Part shown: positions 45,830 through 58,065 of the stretch, piece by piece
Layout: each line of letters begins with the position of its first letter
How positions within the stretch are numbered: position 1 is the first letter of the stretch
Source of the DNA: Zeus faber
Lineage: Eukaryota > Chordata > Actinopteri > Zeiformes > Zeidae
Length of the DNA: 64,000 nucleotides
Assembly (NCBI GenBank): GCA_960531495.1
Contig: OY482849.1
Location: forward strand, 34,874,736-34,938,735
Reading direction: 5' to 3'
Program-made: the position numbers and the translations under genes
Notes under the pieces: model-generated
Seen by the model: only the letters and a program-made list of their open reading frames with translations
Databases searched by the model: none
What the model was told of the DNA's origin: nothing

Positions 45830-47640
45830 GTACTGTACCGTATAAAATAAATAATAGAATAAAATAGGATTCAACTTAGTGAAAGGTAAAGCTTAAAAGT
45901 GGAAGTTAAATGTGAAGTAAAAATGTGCCTTGTGCATTGCCATTCAGAGGCAGAGTTTCCTCTCCTTGCACAGAGGGGAGTCATTGTAGGTGGCTATTGT
46001 GGTGGGCAGGAATGACCTCCTGTAACGGTCCTTATTGCAGCGGAGCTGAAGGAGCGTCTGGCTGAAGACACTGTTGTCTGACCAGTAGGTTGTGTAGGGG
46101 GTGTGCAGTGTTGTTCATAATGCTGAGCACCTTGTGCAACATCTTTCTCTCCACAACCGGCTCCAGAGCAGTCCCCAGCACAGAGCCAGCCTTCTTCAGT
46201 TCTTCAGTTTGTTCAGTTTCTTGGAGTCGCAGGCTTGAATGCTGTTGCCCGAACAGATGACTACAAAGAAAATGCACTAATAGAAGATATGCAACATCTT
46301 GCTACACACATTAAATGACCTGAGCTTCCTCAAGAAGTAGTCTACTCTGTCCCTTACTGTAGACAGCCTGAGTGTTGCATATCCAGTCCAGTCTGTTGTC
46401 CTGGTCCTCCTGAAATCCACAACAATCTCCTTCGTCTTGGTTGCATTTAAGAGGAGGTGGTTGTTTACACACCATGCCACAAATCAGTCCACCAGATCCC
46501 TGTACTCAGTCTCCTGTCTAGCAGCGATACACCCCACAACTGCAGAGTCATCCGAAAATGTCTGCAAATGACAGGACTCAGAGTTGTACTGGAGGTCTGA
46601 GGTATACAGGGTGAAGAGGAAAGGTGAGAGTACAGTCCCCTGCGGTTCTCCATTGTTGCTAACCATCCGCTCAGACACACATTACCTCAGCCGCACAAAC
46701 TTTGGTCTGTCTGTCAGGTAGTTAATAATCCAAGAGGTTGTGGAAGTGTCAACCTGCATCTCTTGGAGCTTCTCTTGCAGCAGTGCAGGCTGGACTGTGT
46801 TGAAAGCACAGGAGAAATAAAAAAACATGATCCTCACAGTGCTGCCTGCTTTGTTCAGGTGAGAGCGGGCTCGCTGAAGCAGGTAGATGAGGCCGTCTTC
46901 AACTCCAACCTTGCGGCAGTAGCCAAACTGCATTGGGTCAAGAGAGGTGCTCACCTGAGGTGTGAGATGGGCTAATATCAGTCTCTCCAGGACTTTCATG
47001 ATGTGTGATGTTAAGGCAACCGGTCTGTAGTCATTGACGGCAGATGGAGAGGACTTCTTAGGCTTCTTAGGTACTGGAACGAGGCAAGATGTCTTCCACA
47101 GCACTGGAACCTTCCTGGCTCAGGCTGAGGTTAAAGAGGTGCTGTAGAATCCCACATAGCAGGTCCTCGCAGACCTTTAGGACCCTGGGGCTGATACCAT
47201 CCGGACCCACAGCCTTGTTCTTGTGCAGTCTATCCAGCTGCCTCTTTACCTGACTACAGGAAACAGACAGGTGGTTGGTAGAGGGGGGCTTTTTGTTTCT
47301 TGACGCGGCGGGAGGTGTTCATGGGGCTGTATTGAAGTCCATGGTAGGGGTTGGGGGTGAGGGGAGGCACAGTGTGACTCCGTGGTCTGGATCACTGTGT
47401 GAGAGGAAAGCAGCTGTGGGGGCAAGGAGAGTGTCTGTGTGGCTGGGATAGGGGAGAAGGCAGCTGAGGGTCCTGTGCCGAAACTGTTAAAAAACAAGTT
47501 TAACTCATTGGCTCTGTCCAGGCTTCCCTCAGCCTGATCCCCCTTCACCTTGAAGCCTGTGATCTTTTTCATTCCTGACCACACACCCTGCACATTGTTT
47601 TACTGGAACTTGCTCCCCAGTTTTTGCCTGTATGCTTCCT
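45830..47640 (-). mobile_element. Rex1-like (CR1/L2 group) LINE, degenerate
   Basis: Minus strand from 47640: WKTSCLVPVPKKPKKSSPSA, NDYRPVALTSHIMKVLERL, LDPMQFGYCRKVGVEDGLIY, then in other frames SDDSAVVGC and LLLNATKTKEIVVDFRRTRT. Order matches the RT of the intact LINE at 60860 but clearly diverged. Several frameshifts; the endonuclease part is not seen. Confidence 0.7.
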
Positions 47641-49309
47641 TGCTCAACGCCTTTGAATCTCCTCAGAAGAGATGCTCTATGTAAACTGGGCTGTACCATT
47701 CTATGGCTGTATGCATTCTAGGTCTTCTGGTGTATGTGCAGCATCCTATGGGAGGCATAATGGCTATTAGAAGAGATAAAGAGCACATTGTGTATTGGTT
47801 GGGGAACATATATCAGAAATTTGCTGAAATAATACACAAATGGGACAGGCTTATGAGCCAATCTCCCTCAGGCAGTACCACCCAGTGATCCTCTTCACTG
47901 CACCCTACGGTATTTCAAAAACGGAAGCAGGGCCCAACCAGAACTGTGGCTCCCAAACCAGCCCAATCAGGTACAGCGAGTGTCCAGCTCCATTATAATG
48001 GGCAAACAAGGAGCAGCCATGGTGGTAAAGCTCTCCTTATTTGACGGAGAAATTCCACATCAAGAACAGTAGTTCACACATTACAATTTACCTAAGCCCA
48101 GGACAGGAACCAAAACATTTAGGCCCAGCGATAAAATAAGCCTCTCAGACCATATACTGTATAACCCAACTCAGAACAAACAAATTTGGCACAGCGTGGA
48201 TGGGAATTACACCAAGATAATGATTTCTGTATCGGGCCCAGTGCAACCCCAAGTGGTAAGGCTTCCTAAAGTCTCTGAATGTTCAAACCAAACCTTGAAT
48301 TTGAAAGAAGAAATGATGGATTCTGTGCCTGCTAACCTATGGTCACAACATGCCACTGACGTAGGATTAATTAAATCCACACAACTGGGAAAATCTCGGC
48401 AAAAAAGAGGCTGTAGACCACATGGAAAATGCAATAACCCCTCAAACCTCAAGCTGAGGAAGGTATTGCGAAAACACTAGAGGGTCTTTTAAAAGCTGGA
48501 GTGCTTGTACCTGAACCCCACCCCGTTAGCAACACCCCTATACTACCAGTCCTCAATGCAGACAAAGATAAGTATTGAAAGAGCAGGAAATGAAGTAGTA
48601 GAAGATTATCAATCAGAAATACAGAACCCACACGCGCTGCTTTCAAATGTTCACCCGGATGCCAAATGGCTTACAGAAATTGATCTTTGTTCAGCATTCA
48701 TTAGCGTGCCCCTTGCCCTTCAAGTAGACATCTATTTGCATTCACATATAGGAACCAGTCCAATACATACAGGAGTGTGTCCCAAGGCTTTAACCATAAC
48801 CCCCATATTGTTAACAAGGCACGGAAGGAATATTTAGAGGATTTACCTGAGAAAAATCATCGATTGATCATATCATCTTGTGTTCATCTAACCTGGACAC
48901 ATGCCACAAAGACTCAAACTCTATTGACTCTCTTGGCACAATGCTTCATTGAAGAAATTATAATATTGCCAGGATAAGGTAGAATATCTAGGAAGACTTA
49001 TAGAAATGTGACATGTGACAGTGAGGGACATGATGACCTTTTTGGGAATGACAGGATATAGTTCAGACTGGATAGAGAATTACTCTACTATGGTAGCCCC
49101 ATTGAGGGCAATGATTAAAGCACAAGAAACTGGAAATCTACAGGGTACTTTAGAATGGACTAAAGAAGGACACATTGTATTCAAAACAGACTGCCCTGCA
49201 ACAAGCACCAGCTCTGGCGTTACCAGACTACACAAAACCATTCCAACTGTTTGTCTCCCATAAACAGGAACACACATGTGGAGTGTTAACTCAAAAGACA
49301 GGAACAGGA

Positions 49310-49398
49310 CTCCATGCACAGCCAATAGCGTATTACTCCACAGCCATCTCACCAGTGGAGAGGGCTGTGGAGTAGTATGCTATTGGCTGTGCGTGGAG
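49310..49398. repeat. Inverted repeat, 36-bp arms, at an insertion junction
   Basis: Arms 49310-49345 and 49363-49398 are reverse complements with 3 mismatches around a 17-base spacer. Element R copy 4 starts about two bases after the right arm. Confidence 0.9.
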
Positions 49399-49399
49399 T

Positions 49400-50850
49400 C
49401 CTGACCCACTGTGGATTTTAGGTACCTTTTGACTTTGTGTCAAGTGAAGAATCAGAGCTTCAAAAGGTATCACTTGTGCAAATCAAGCAAATATTTTTAA
49501 AGCTATGACTTGTTCATGACGATGGCGTGGCAAATTATGTTGCTGACATAATCACCCTCAAAGTTTCCCAACACTTGGACCCATTCAGCCAGCTCCCAGA
49601 ATGCAAATGGTTTGGAGGGCCAACAAAGCCACATGGCTACTTGCCACATGGCCACTTGACACTATGCTGAATGGGGAAATCTCTGCATTGTTCTTGCGTT
49701 TATAGGGAATGTTGAACAGCGTCAGACACAGATCTTTCTTTTTAAAAAATATTTTATTTAAAAAGAATATACATAGATGAGAGCTGTAGCCTTTTGTCAA
49801 CCCCTTTCATGTAACTCTCCATGATGAATAGCCAAAGATTATATCACTTCTCCAGACCATGTACTAACCTACTGAGCGAAGTAAAAACTGTAATGCATCT
49901 TGATGTGGTTGCTCGCAGGTTGAACACGACCACCCAAAGAGAGGTTGAGGTCCTCACAGGTGTTCTCAGAGTCCTTGATAATGGATTTGTAGACCTTGCT
50001 CTCCAAGCGTATTCCCTTGTGCTGTAGAAATCACTTCTTGGAAAAACTTCCATTCTAACAATCGTCAATCTTCTCCGGTGGTTCTTGAAAATATTCTGTT
50101 TCATCGTCACATTCAGGTTGAAATCCGCTGTTTGAAATGTTCTCAAAATCCGGGATAACGGCGATATCAGATTTAGAATCGCTGTCGTTACTGGCGTCAG
50201 CATCGGAGAATTGACCATTGTCCCAGAAAATTAAGTCCGGTACGAGCTGCTCTCACTGACTTGGATCAATCGCACTGGTCAGATTAAAGTCCGCAATATG
50301 ATTTAGAGCTTCCGCCACCCGCTTCTCATAATCAATAACAAGATTCCATAGACAACACAGAGATTAAGTTTTCACAGACAATTGAAACCGAAGGCTTCTC
50401 CTCTTCTGTTAACAGCAGTGGCGTCAGCAGTTATCCTTCGCGGGTTACGCCACCTACACAATAATGTATCCAGGTGTGTGTGAAATGAGTATGATTTAAA
50501 AGGTTGAACTCTATCAAAACGGTTTCACATTGTGACTTCACATCACATGGAATATGAAGGGATGTTCTTCACTTGGACGGTTGCTTTAAAGGAAACAATC
50601 GATCGGCATTGTTACTGTTTCCCGATTTAATTTAACAGGAATATTTAACTTGAAGGTTTAACATGTATCTACTTTTTATAAATAAAACTTGGTTTTAAAA
50701 ATACGTTGAGATAAAAAAAACAAAAACACAAAGGAACACAAATCTGGAAAAATCTAATGTTCCTTCTAGAAAGCTTTTTTACACTTATTTGGCAGCTCAT
50801 GGTGATTTTAGAAATGTGCGATATGGCGGGTTTTGCTGCGGTGGGTCACA
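49400..50850 (-). mobile_element. Element R, copy 4, inside the retrovirus fossil
   Basis: Left end TGACCCACTGTGGATTTTAG, right end GCTGCGGTGGGTCACA. Minus-strand scraps: YEKRVAEALNHIADFNLTSA, ISNSGFQPECDDETEYFQEP, and LNLSLGGRVQPASNHIKMHY. The last, also visible in copy 1, suggests a longer coding region in the ancestor. Confidence 0.85.
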
Positions 50851-52593
50851 TAAAGAGGAAACATGAATAGAAAAACGCAACTAACACTGCATGACATGCT
50901 TACAGGTTGACCCATGCCTGCGCAAGTGTACAAAGGACCAGCGAAAGGGCCTGCCTTAGAAATTCCGGAAAAAGATTTGAAAACTTTCGTAAAACAATTA
51001 ACAAATGTGCACAAAATTATTTATGATCATGCTGTCACTATAGAGAAAAAAAACAAGAGATCGACAAAAATCCGGATTAATCCATTAAACCAGGAGATCA
51101 GGTGTTTGTTGGGGTATTTAGAAGAAAGTGGAAGAATCCAAGAAGAGAAGGCCCCTATATGGTGGTGGTCAGAGCCACCACCATATAGACACCATCTGAC
51201 AAGACCAGCTACTCGAAACAACAGCAACAGAGGTCAAAAATGCTTCTACAAACTTTGTAAACCAACTACGGGAGACAAAAATGGGGACAGAGTGGAAATC
51301 ACCTTCCACCATCCCAACCCCAAACTGGCGTTGGGAACAGACAAATTTGTTGGTACCCTTACAGCTCATTGAAACAATGCTTGATTCCTCCTGAAAGTTA
51401 AGAAATTAATGCAATTACACAGATGATGCTCTCTCAGCGTTAAGCGAACATCTATCTACAACCACAATAACACCTCCCCAGAAGGAACATTCACTAAAGC
51501 CATGGACACAATGGAACTTCTCAAGCTAATGTAAAATGACCGACTCTCTATTAGGCTATGTATCACACTACATACTCGACATAGACTGCGCAGAGTTCCA
51601 CCTGAGCAACTGCAGCAATTGGCAATAGCCCATGCAGAAATGGGGAAAACATGTAGAGGATGGGACTACGGAGATAATATCCCTGTACGCGTAATCTATT
51701 AATTACAATACTAAACCAAGTAGTTATGACCCGGGAACCATATGACTATTTCGATGCATGGACTGACTTTGAACTTGTGGTTACAAAACTCACCTGGAAG
51801 TGATCCAGTGACCTCACAATTCAGATGGACCCCTCTTACCCCACAACAGATATTCCTGACAGAAGGCAATTCCTTAAGATTCAGAAATAGTGTCTGATTA
51901 GACCAGGTCGTCATGGCTAATAGCACCCTGACTGGGACGAGTTTCACGGTCCTGTCTGGTCACCAGTCAAGTAGAGGTGGTGACCATTCATGATGGAGCA
52001 GTAAACCCTATCTGGAGTCACACTCCTCAGGATCGAAGACACTGGATAAGACTGATTCCCCAGTCTTCAACAGACAATTGAGGAAGACAACAGTGGGTGA
52101 ACGCCTTACGCTACCCCCACTCTCCAGCTGAATTGGAACCTAACGAGTATGAAATCAGTATCCTACTCTGACAGTGCCAAGCTCCAACATGCCAAGCTCC
52201 AACAAAGTGACCATTTGGCCCATGGTTCCCGTATCTAGCCAAGTATGAAAAAGCATCATATGTACAGAACAAACATTTGTATGACCCAATGAATGCAATG
52301 TCTCCAGAATTGTGAAGACCGCAGAAAGCTATATAAGCCATCCATTCACAATATATACTTATAACCTCTGCATACGGCTACAAGTACCAGATCGAGTGAC
52401 TACATATAGCCATACCAATTTAATTTGTTGCAAATACATTCAACATATTATGTTACTGTATGTCTACATGACGATTCGAATGATACAAATTCAGTATGAT
52501 AACTTTGTGGGTATGAGTAAAATACCAGAATGGTGAAAAGGGGTTAAAAACCCTGGATCTGGACTTAATGTACTACACTTGGTGAGGTCCGCA

Positions 52594-52960
52594 GTGTAGG
52601 GCTGCACGATCAATCGTATTTTAATTGTCATTGCAATAGGATCACATCCACTGAAACAACACTGAAATGCGTTGAAAGAAATATAATTTTACTCAATAAA
52701 TCTTTCTTTTTTTTTAATCAGTTCAAGAGAGTGACGCCACATGCCATCGACTACCTAATGGACTCGTTCTCTGTATAAGACGCAGAGCGGACACACACTC
52801 TCCGGTTGAAAGCACTCCCAAACAGGAAGTGATGGTGCGTTCTGTGAACGCAGAAATACTTTTATATGTGTCAACCAACCTCCAGACAAGGACGTGAACC
52901 TTGCTCTACGAACGCCACCATCACGAACAGCTGCACCGTTTCGGCAACCGAATGCGTGTG
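52594..52960 (+). repeat. Repeat shared with ZNF-B intron 2
   Basis: GTAGGGCTGCACGATCAATC and CCCAAACAGGAAGTGATGGT match 15975-16160. It marks where the ZNF-C intron resumes after the 14-kb transposon block. Confidence 0.55.
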
Positions 52961-53530
52961 CATTCCAATAATTTAACTATAAAGTTTGCTCCAATTCAAT
53001 AAATCTGATATAGGTTACAATATGTCCACTTGAGAGGGCAGAACAGAGATCGGCAGCTTGTGAGAATGGCCGGTACGCACTCCATAAGAGTAGTTAACAT
53101 TAAAGTATGATTTGGTTTGTGATATCAAAGATCAGATAATAATGTTCAACGGCCAATGATGCTGCGATATGAGTAGAATTAGGGAAAAGGTCTGATGAGA
53201 GAAGAATGTACGGAGCGGACACAGATGTAGAGGAGAAGAGACACTTGCAGACAGTAGTTTTGAAAAGTTTGTCTCTTTTCAGCCAGGTCTTACAGCTCCC
53301 AGGCATTTATTTTATCTATGAAATTGTATGAAAAATGTTGTTTATATTTATTGCACTACAGAAAAAGAACATTATGTATATGGATTGAATGTAACTGGAT
53401 TCAAAGTTACTTATTGAGAAACAAGTGTTTTTCTTTACAAATCAAGGCTAGATAGAGTTAGTGCTGATTAAAAATGATAAATTGAACATGATATTGGAAT
53501 TTAATTCTACTGGGGGCAGATCAAATCACA
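52961..53530. other. ZNF-C intron 2, unique part
   Basis: AT-rich, no gene or named repeat seen. Confidence 0.45.
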
Positions 53531-55475
53531 TTTAGAATCAACGGTGCCACAGACACACGTAAGTTATTCGCCACCTTCAAGTCTCTGCTTTACCCTCCAC
53601 CACCTCCCCCAGCTACTAACCTCACTGCCGACTGCCTTGCCTCCTTTTTTACTAACAAAGTGGCAGTCATCATTAGCCAATTCACTAAACAACTTACTCA
53701 CAACCTGTCTTCTCCAGCCCTAGGCCCATCGTTCCCTGGTCTCACCCCCCTCGCTGAAAGTGAGGTATCTAAACTACTAACATGTAGCCGTCCTACTACC
53801 TGTCCGCTAGAACCGATCCCATCTAACTTCCTTCAAGCCATATCACCGACTATCACCCCGGCAATCACACATGTGATTAATTCTTCCCTAACTTCCGGCA
53901 CTTTCCCTTCCGCTTTCAAAGCGGCTCGGGTCGCACCACTGCTCAAAAAACCCTCACTCGATCCCAATCAAGTAGAAAACTATCGGCCGGTCTCTCTCCT
54001 CCCATTCCTTTCCAAAACCATAGAGAGGGCGGTCTCTAGACAGGTTACAGAGTACCTGTCAAGAAACAACCTTCTTGATACACTTCAATCTGGCTTCAAA
54101 AGTGGTCACTCCACCGAAACAGCCCTGTTGTCTGTGACAGAGGCCTTAAAAACTGCTAGAGCTGCTGCCAAATCCTCGGTTCTCATTCTGCTTGACTTAT
54201 CAGCTGCTTTTGACACTGTCAATCATTGCATACTCCTGTCCATACGCTCAAGCATGGGCATAACGGGCAGTGCACTTTCCTGGTTCGAATCTTACCTCAC
54301 TGGGCGCTCGTTCAGTGTGACATGGCGAGGCCAGCTGTCTGTGCCTCACAACCTCACCACAGGGGTGCCCCAAGGCTCGGTGCTAGGACCCCTCCTCTTT
54401 GCCATATACACCACCTCACTGGGCCCGATCATCCGCTCACATGGCTTTTCATATCACTACTATGCGGATGATACTCTACTCTATCTGTCCTTCCCGCCCG
54501 ACGACCCCACTGTCTCGACGCGGATCTCGGATTGTCTCGCTGACATATCCACATGGATGAAGGATTATCATCTTCAACTAAATCTGGCAAAAACTGAACT
54601 GCTGGTCTTCCCGGCCAAACAAGGTATTTATCACAACATTGATATTAAAATCGACTCTCTATCTCTTGTTCCTACCAAGGCTGCAAGGAATCTTGGTGTC
54701 ATTATTGATGACCAACTGACATTCTCGGACCATGTTGCCGCCGTCTCCCGGTCCTGCCGCTTCGCACTACTCAACATCCGAAAAGTCAGGCCGTTCCTGA
54801 CCCAATTTGCCACTCAACTGCTGTTACAAACGTTGATGTCCCGTCTCGACTACTGCAACGCCCTCTTAACAGGCTTGCCGGCCTGTGCGGTGAAGCCACT
54901 ACAGATGATACAGAATGCGGCGGCGCGACTGGTGTTCAACCAGCTAAAGAGGGCACATGTCACTCCGCTGCTCATCGAGCTCCACTGGTTACCTGTAGCC
55001 GCTTGGTTACCTGTAGCCGCCCGCATCAAGTTCAAGTCTCTGATGCTGGCCTACAGAGTGATTGCTGGGAATGCTCCCGCCTACTTAAATGCTCTTGTAA
55101 GAGCACATGTTGCCCCCCGGATGCTGCGCTCGTCAAATGAGCGTCGCCTGGCTCTGCCGGCCATACAGCCACGGCAATCCAGGCTATTCTCATTTGTAGT
55201 TCCACGTTGGTGGAACGAGCTGCCAAAAATGACCAGAGCAGGGACCTCCCTCTCTGTCTTTAAGAAGCACCTGAAGACCCAGCTCTTCAGTGAGTACCTC
55301 CTGTCCTAACCTACAATGACTTAGCACCACCTTGCAGTATTCATTGTTACACGAATGTTGTTGTTACACTAATCTCTGTCGCAATGTAGCTTGAATGTCA
55401 TTCTCCCTTGTAAGTCGCTTTGGATAAAAGCGTCTGCTAAATGACTAAATGTAAATGTAAATTTTTCCACCTACT
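53531..55475 (+). mobile_element. L2 LINE, 5'-truncated, long open frame
   Basis: Coding sequence from about 53536, then the diagnostic L2 3' tail: TAAGTCGCTTTGGATAAAAG, CGTCTGCTAAATGACTAAAT and GTAAAT repeats ending near 55460. The endonuclease half is missing. No target duplication was identified. Confidence 0.9.
53536..55309 (+). CDS. L2 reverse transcriptase (N-terminally truncated)
   Basis: Open for about 590 codons from INGATDTRKLFATFKS; the first ATG is at 53660. RT blocks: ENYRPVSLLPFLSKTIERAV, LLDLSAAFDTVNH, TGVPQGSVLGPLLFAIY, HYYADDTLLYL (YADD about residue 268 from that ATG), then ARNLGVIIDD and the L2 C-terminal region up to FSEYLLS and TAA. No stop within. An 18-bp in-frame duplication (54986-55021) repeats WLPVAA. 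It lacks the endonuclease, so it cannot move by itself. Confidence 0.9.
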
Positions 55476-56212
55476 ACCATGTTTAAAGGGAGAAGGTATC
55501 ATGCCTGCCTCACAATGCACATTAATTTAACAATAGATTGAATATATTATATATTTAAGATCATATTTAAAGATGGGAATTCTTGGATGTTTTCATTTAA
55601 GCCAATGGGCAAAAGTTTCTTGTTTTATTTGTTGTACAGAATAAATGGAAATCCAGGTTATATTTGTCTCCCTTTCTTTTTTCATTTTGCTGATGCGAGA
55701 AAAATGATCCAAGACTCAAAACCGTGATATGACCCGAACCCTGAGTTTTGTGATCCGTTGCACCCCGAACACACCTACACCCACAGTCTTGAACTCTGAG
55801 GAGAAACAGAAATGTTATGTGTTGTTGGGACACATACATCTAAAGTTTTTTTGGGATATTTAAATTTCTACCCAAAGCAGACGGTAAATATACATTGTGT
55901 TATATGTGGACAAGACATCCCGACGAAGACGGACGACACCACAAACTTTATTTATTTAATAAGACCTAGTTGCCATATTAAATTTTGTTTTTGATTTGAT
56001 CAAAATTTTTTTTTAGTAAAATGTTAATTAAAGCATAAACACTTCTTACTCATTGATTACAAATGATAATTATTTGATTTCTAGTAGTAATATTCATAAT
56101 ATTTAATTATTTATTTTAAAAATAGCTTAACTAAGGAGATTTTTAATTTTGAGTATTCAACACTGACATCCATACGGTCAACAGCTTAGAAGGAGAAAAT
56201 ATGAAATCTTAC
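55476..56212. other. ZNF-C intron 2, distal part
   Basis: AT-rich; the last 60 bases (CGGTCAACAGCTTAGAAGGA) match the donor-side intron of ZNF-A and ZNF-B. No gene. Confidence 0.5.
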
Positions 56213-56629
56213 CTGACTGAGGTTGTCTGGTCTCCTTCCAATCTTCATCGCTGTCATCAGTCTCAGTTTCAGAAGAGTGTGAAGAGAGGAGCTGCTCAGC
56301 ACCAGCTGGTTCTAAAGCAGCAGCTGGATCTGAGCTACTGGCTGCTTCTGACACTCCCCAGACCTCTCCATCAGCTTCTGTTTCCATCTGTTCAGTTAAG
56401 GTGCTGGCTACAGGTTCTGCCTCTCTTTTATCCTCAGTTTGGTGCTGATGAAGCTGGGACAACTGAGCGCTCTCTTCATCATGTTCAGTCTTCACAGGGA
56501 ACTCCTCCTCTTCCTCTTTAATATGTGGGGGCTCTGGCTCCTCCTGGCCCAGATTGGGGCTCCACTCCTGCTGCTCAGTGGGAAGCTCCTCTTTACAGAC
56601 AGAGAGCTGCTGGAGCTCTGGAGGCAACA
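56213..56629 (-). CDS. Zinc-finger protein C, exon 2, acceptor lost
   Basis: 417 nt, phase 1 at both ends, donor GTAAGA at 56212. It is 48 nt shorter than in A and B: 16 codons between IKEEEEE and PVKTEHDEE are missing, in frame. The acceptor reads TTTCAA instead of TTTCAG (plus strand T at 56630 where A and B have C). The changed base also makes ATG TTG CCT, an in-frame start (MLPPELQQL). Because the exon is phase 1-1, skipping it would still join exon 1 to exon 3 in frame (548 aa). Function as in A and B: acidic linker. Confidence 0.8.
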
Positions 56630-57008
56630 TTGAAATACAGACACAGAAAGATGTGAAAACTCAAGATTGGTGCATTCCACTAGATACACTTTGAGTTTTG
56701 TAATCCTCAAATCTGATCAAAATGTCAAATAATTCTCATTCAAATCTAATAGCAGTTGACAATTATATGCAACATAATTTTAATAATGAAAAAAAAATGT
56801 TGGGCATACTTGCCAGTCCCTCTGGTGCGCCTAGTTATAAAATGTAGGAGCACTGTCTCCAAAAACAGTGCACCATGTAAAGTGTACACCACACCAAGAT
56901 GGCGGCCATCCAGGAAAGACTTTGTTTATATAGCTCCAAATTTATTTTTAATTGCCAGTGTTATAGATATGATATAAACCTTTTAAAATATATTAGAAGC
57001 ATCCAGAC

Positions 57009-57288
57009 CTGCTCTCCTCAGCTGGACTCTGGGTCTCAGGATGAAAGCCAGCCCTCTGTACAGCCTCTGCGTCTCCTGCTTCGAGCGGCTCCGTCTGCTC
57101 TCGCAGTCCACCACAGACCGTTCAAACTCTCTGAAAATGTCTCCTCCTGCCGCTATCACCTTGTCACTCAGCGCGTCTCTCACTTCCTCTCCCACCTTCA
57201 CCTTGTCACACAGGAACAGAAGCTCTCCCACCAGCGCAGATATTCGCTCTCGTATGGAAAAAGTGAACAGTTGGAGCGGCTCCACCAT
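57009..57288 (-). CDS. Zinc-finger protein C, exon 1
   Basis: ATG at 57288-57286; 280 nt like ZNF-B; donor GCAG/GTCTGG at 57009/57008. Peptide MVEPLQLFTFSIRERISALV to FILRPRVQLRRA, very close to ZNF-B (a handful of changes such as AEQ/VEP, SVQETR/SKQETQ). No stop. Helical, likely an oligomerisation module. Its nearest downstream zinc-finger exon on this strand is 36519-37885. Confidence 0.85.
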
Positions 57289-57360
57289 TGTTGTTGTTGT
57301 TGTGGAGCTTCTGGTCACGTGTCTCTGTTGGAGGCAGCAGGAAAGTGAGCGTTGTGATCT

Positions 57361-57370
57361 ACTTCCGGGT
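57361..57370 (-). promoter_or_regulatory. ETS-type motif upstream of ZNF-C
   Basis: ACCCGGAAGT, 73 bases upstream of the ATG, the same spacing as in ZNF-B. Confidence 0.5.
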
Positions 57371-57419
57371 CAACAAGCTGTTGAGAGCTTCTCGTTGTTC
57401 TAGAATGACAAGAAAATGT

Positions 57420-58065
57420 AAATATTTATTTTATATTTCATTTTATGTTCATTGTCTTGAACTTAATTGAAGGATGGTATTTTATTTTAGATTCATCTTA
57501 ATCAAACATGAATATGCTTATCTCATGGTGATCAATTTGTATTAGTAAATGTTTATTTCTTTAATTTGACCAAATTGCTTGTTTGTTTTCATCTTTATTT
57601 CCAATTAAATAAGAAAAAATATAAACAACACTTTCTATTAATTTTCTTTACATTCACTTTTAATAGAATAGAAAATTTGTAACCCATACAAGACAATCCA
57701 CAAATGTGTACCATGCGTACCAACAAATATCTCACTATCCACATTTTTTACATTTGTGTTGTGTGAAGTCATATTCACAAAAATACCGATGGATTTGCAA
57801 ATACACATAACTTTCTCTCTAAACATGTATTTTAATTTTTCATAAAAATGTTAAACAAAGGTTTAACCAATGCAGTTTCACCACAACAAATAATGTAAAG
57901 TAGGTGAACAGAAGATGCCTGTGTGTGTATTCCAGCTTCCCCGAGCCTTTAAAAGTGTATTATTAAAATAGTAATCTATACTAGCACTACTACTACTTGG
58001 TGTGTGAGTGCATTCATTTCATATTTTTGAATTAATCATTTTTATGATCCTCATTAGTTTGCACT
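57420..58065. other. Upstream flank of ZNF-C, duplicated
   Basis: Counterpart of 19430-20227 with indels. No gene. Confidence 0.55.

Larger units (their letters stand above)
47650..52560 (+). mobile_element. Class I endogenous retrovirus fossil, nested
   Basis: Plus strand shows, in order, protease/RT entry text (KTLEGLLKAGVLVPEP near 48477), RT/RNase H text (APALALPDYTKPFQLFVSHK near 49215; PIAYYSTAISPVERAVE near 49320), an integrase C-terminal region (near 50990-51200) and a possible env stretch (51700-52500). The pol text is most like gammaretrovirus- or epsilonretrovirus-like fish elements. No LTR was recognised at either end, so the limits are approximate. It is old, broken at many points, and carries element R copy 4 (49400-50850) inside pol. 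Confidence 0.6.
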
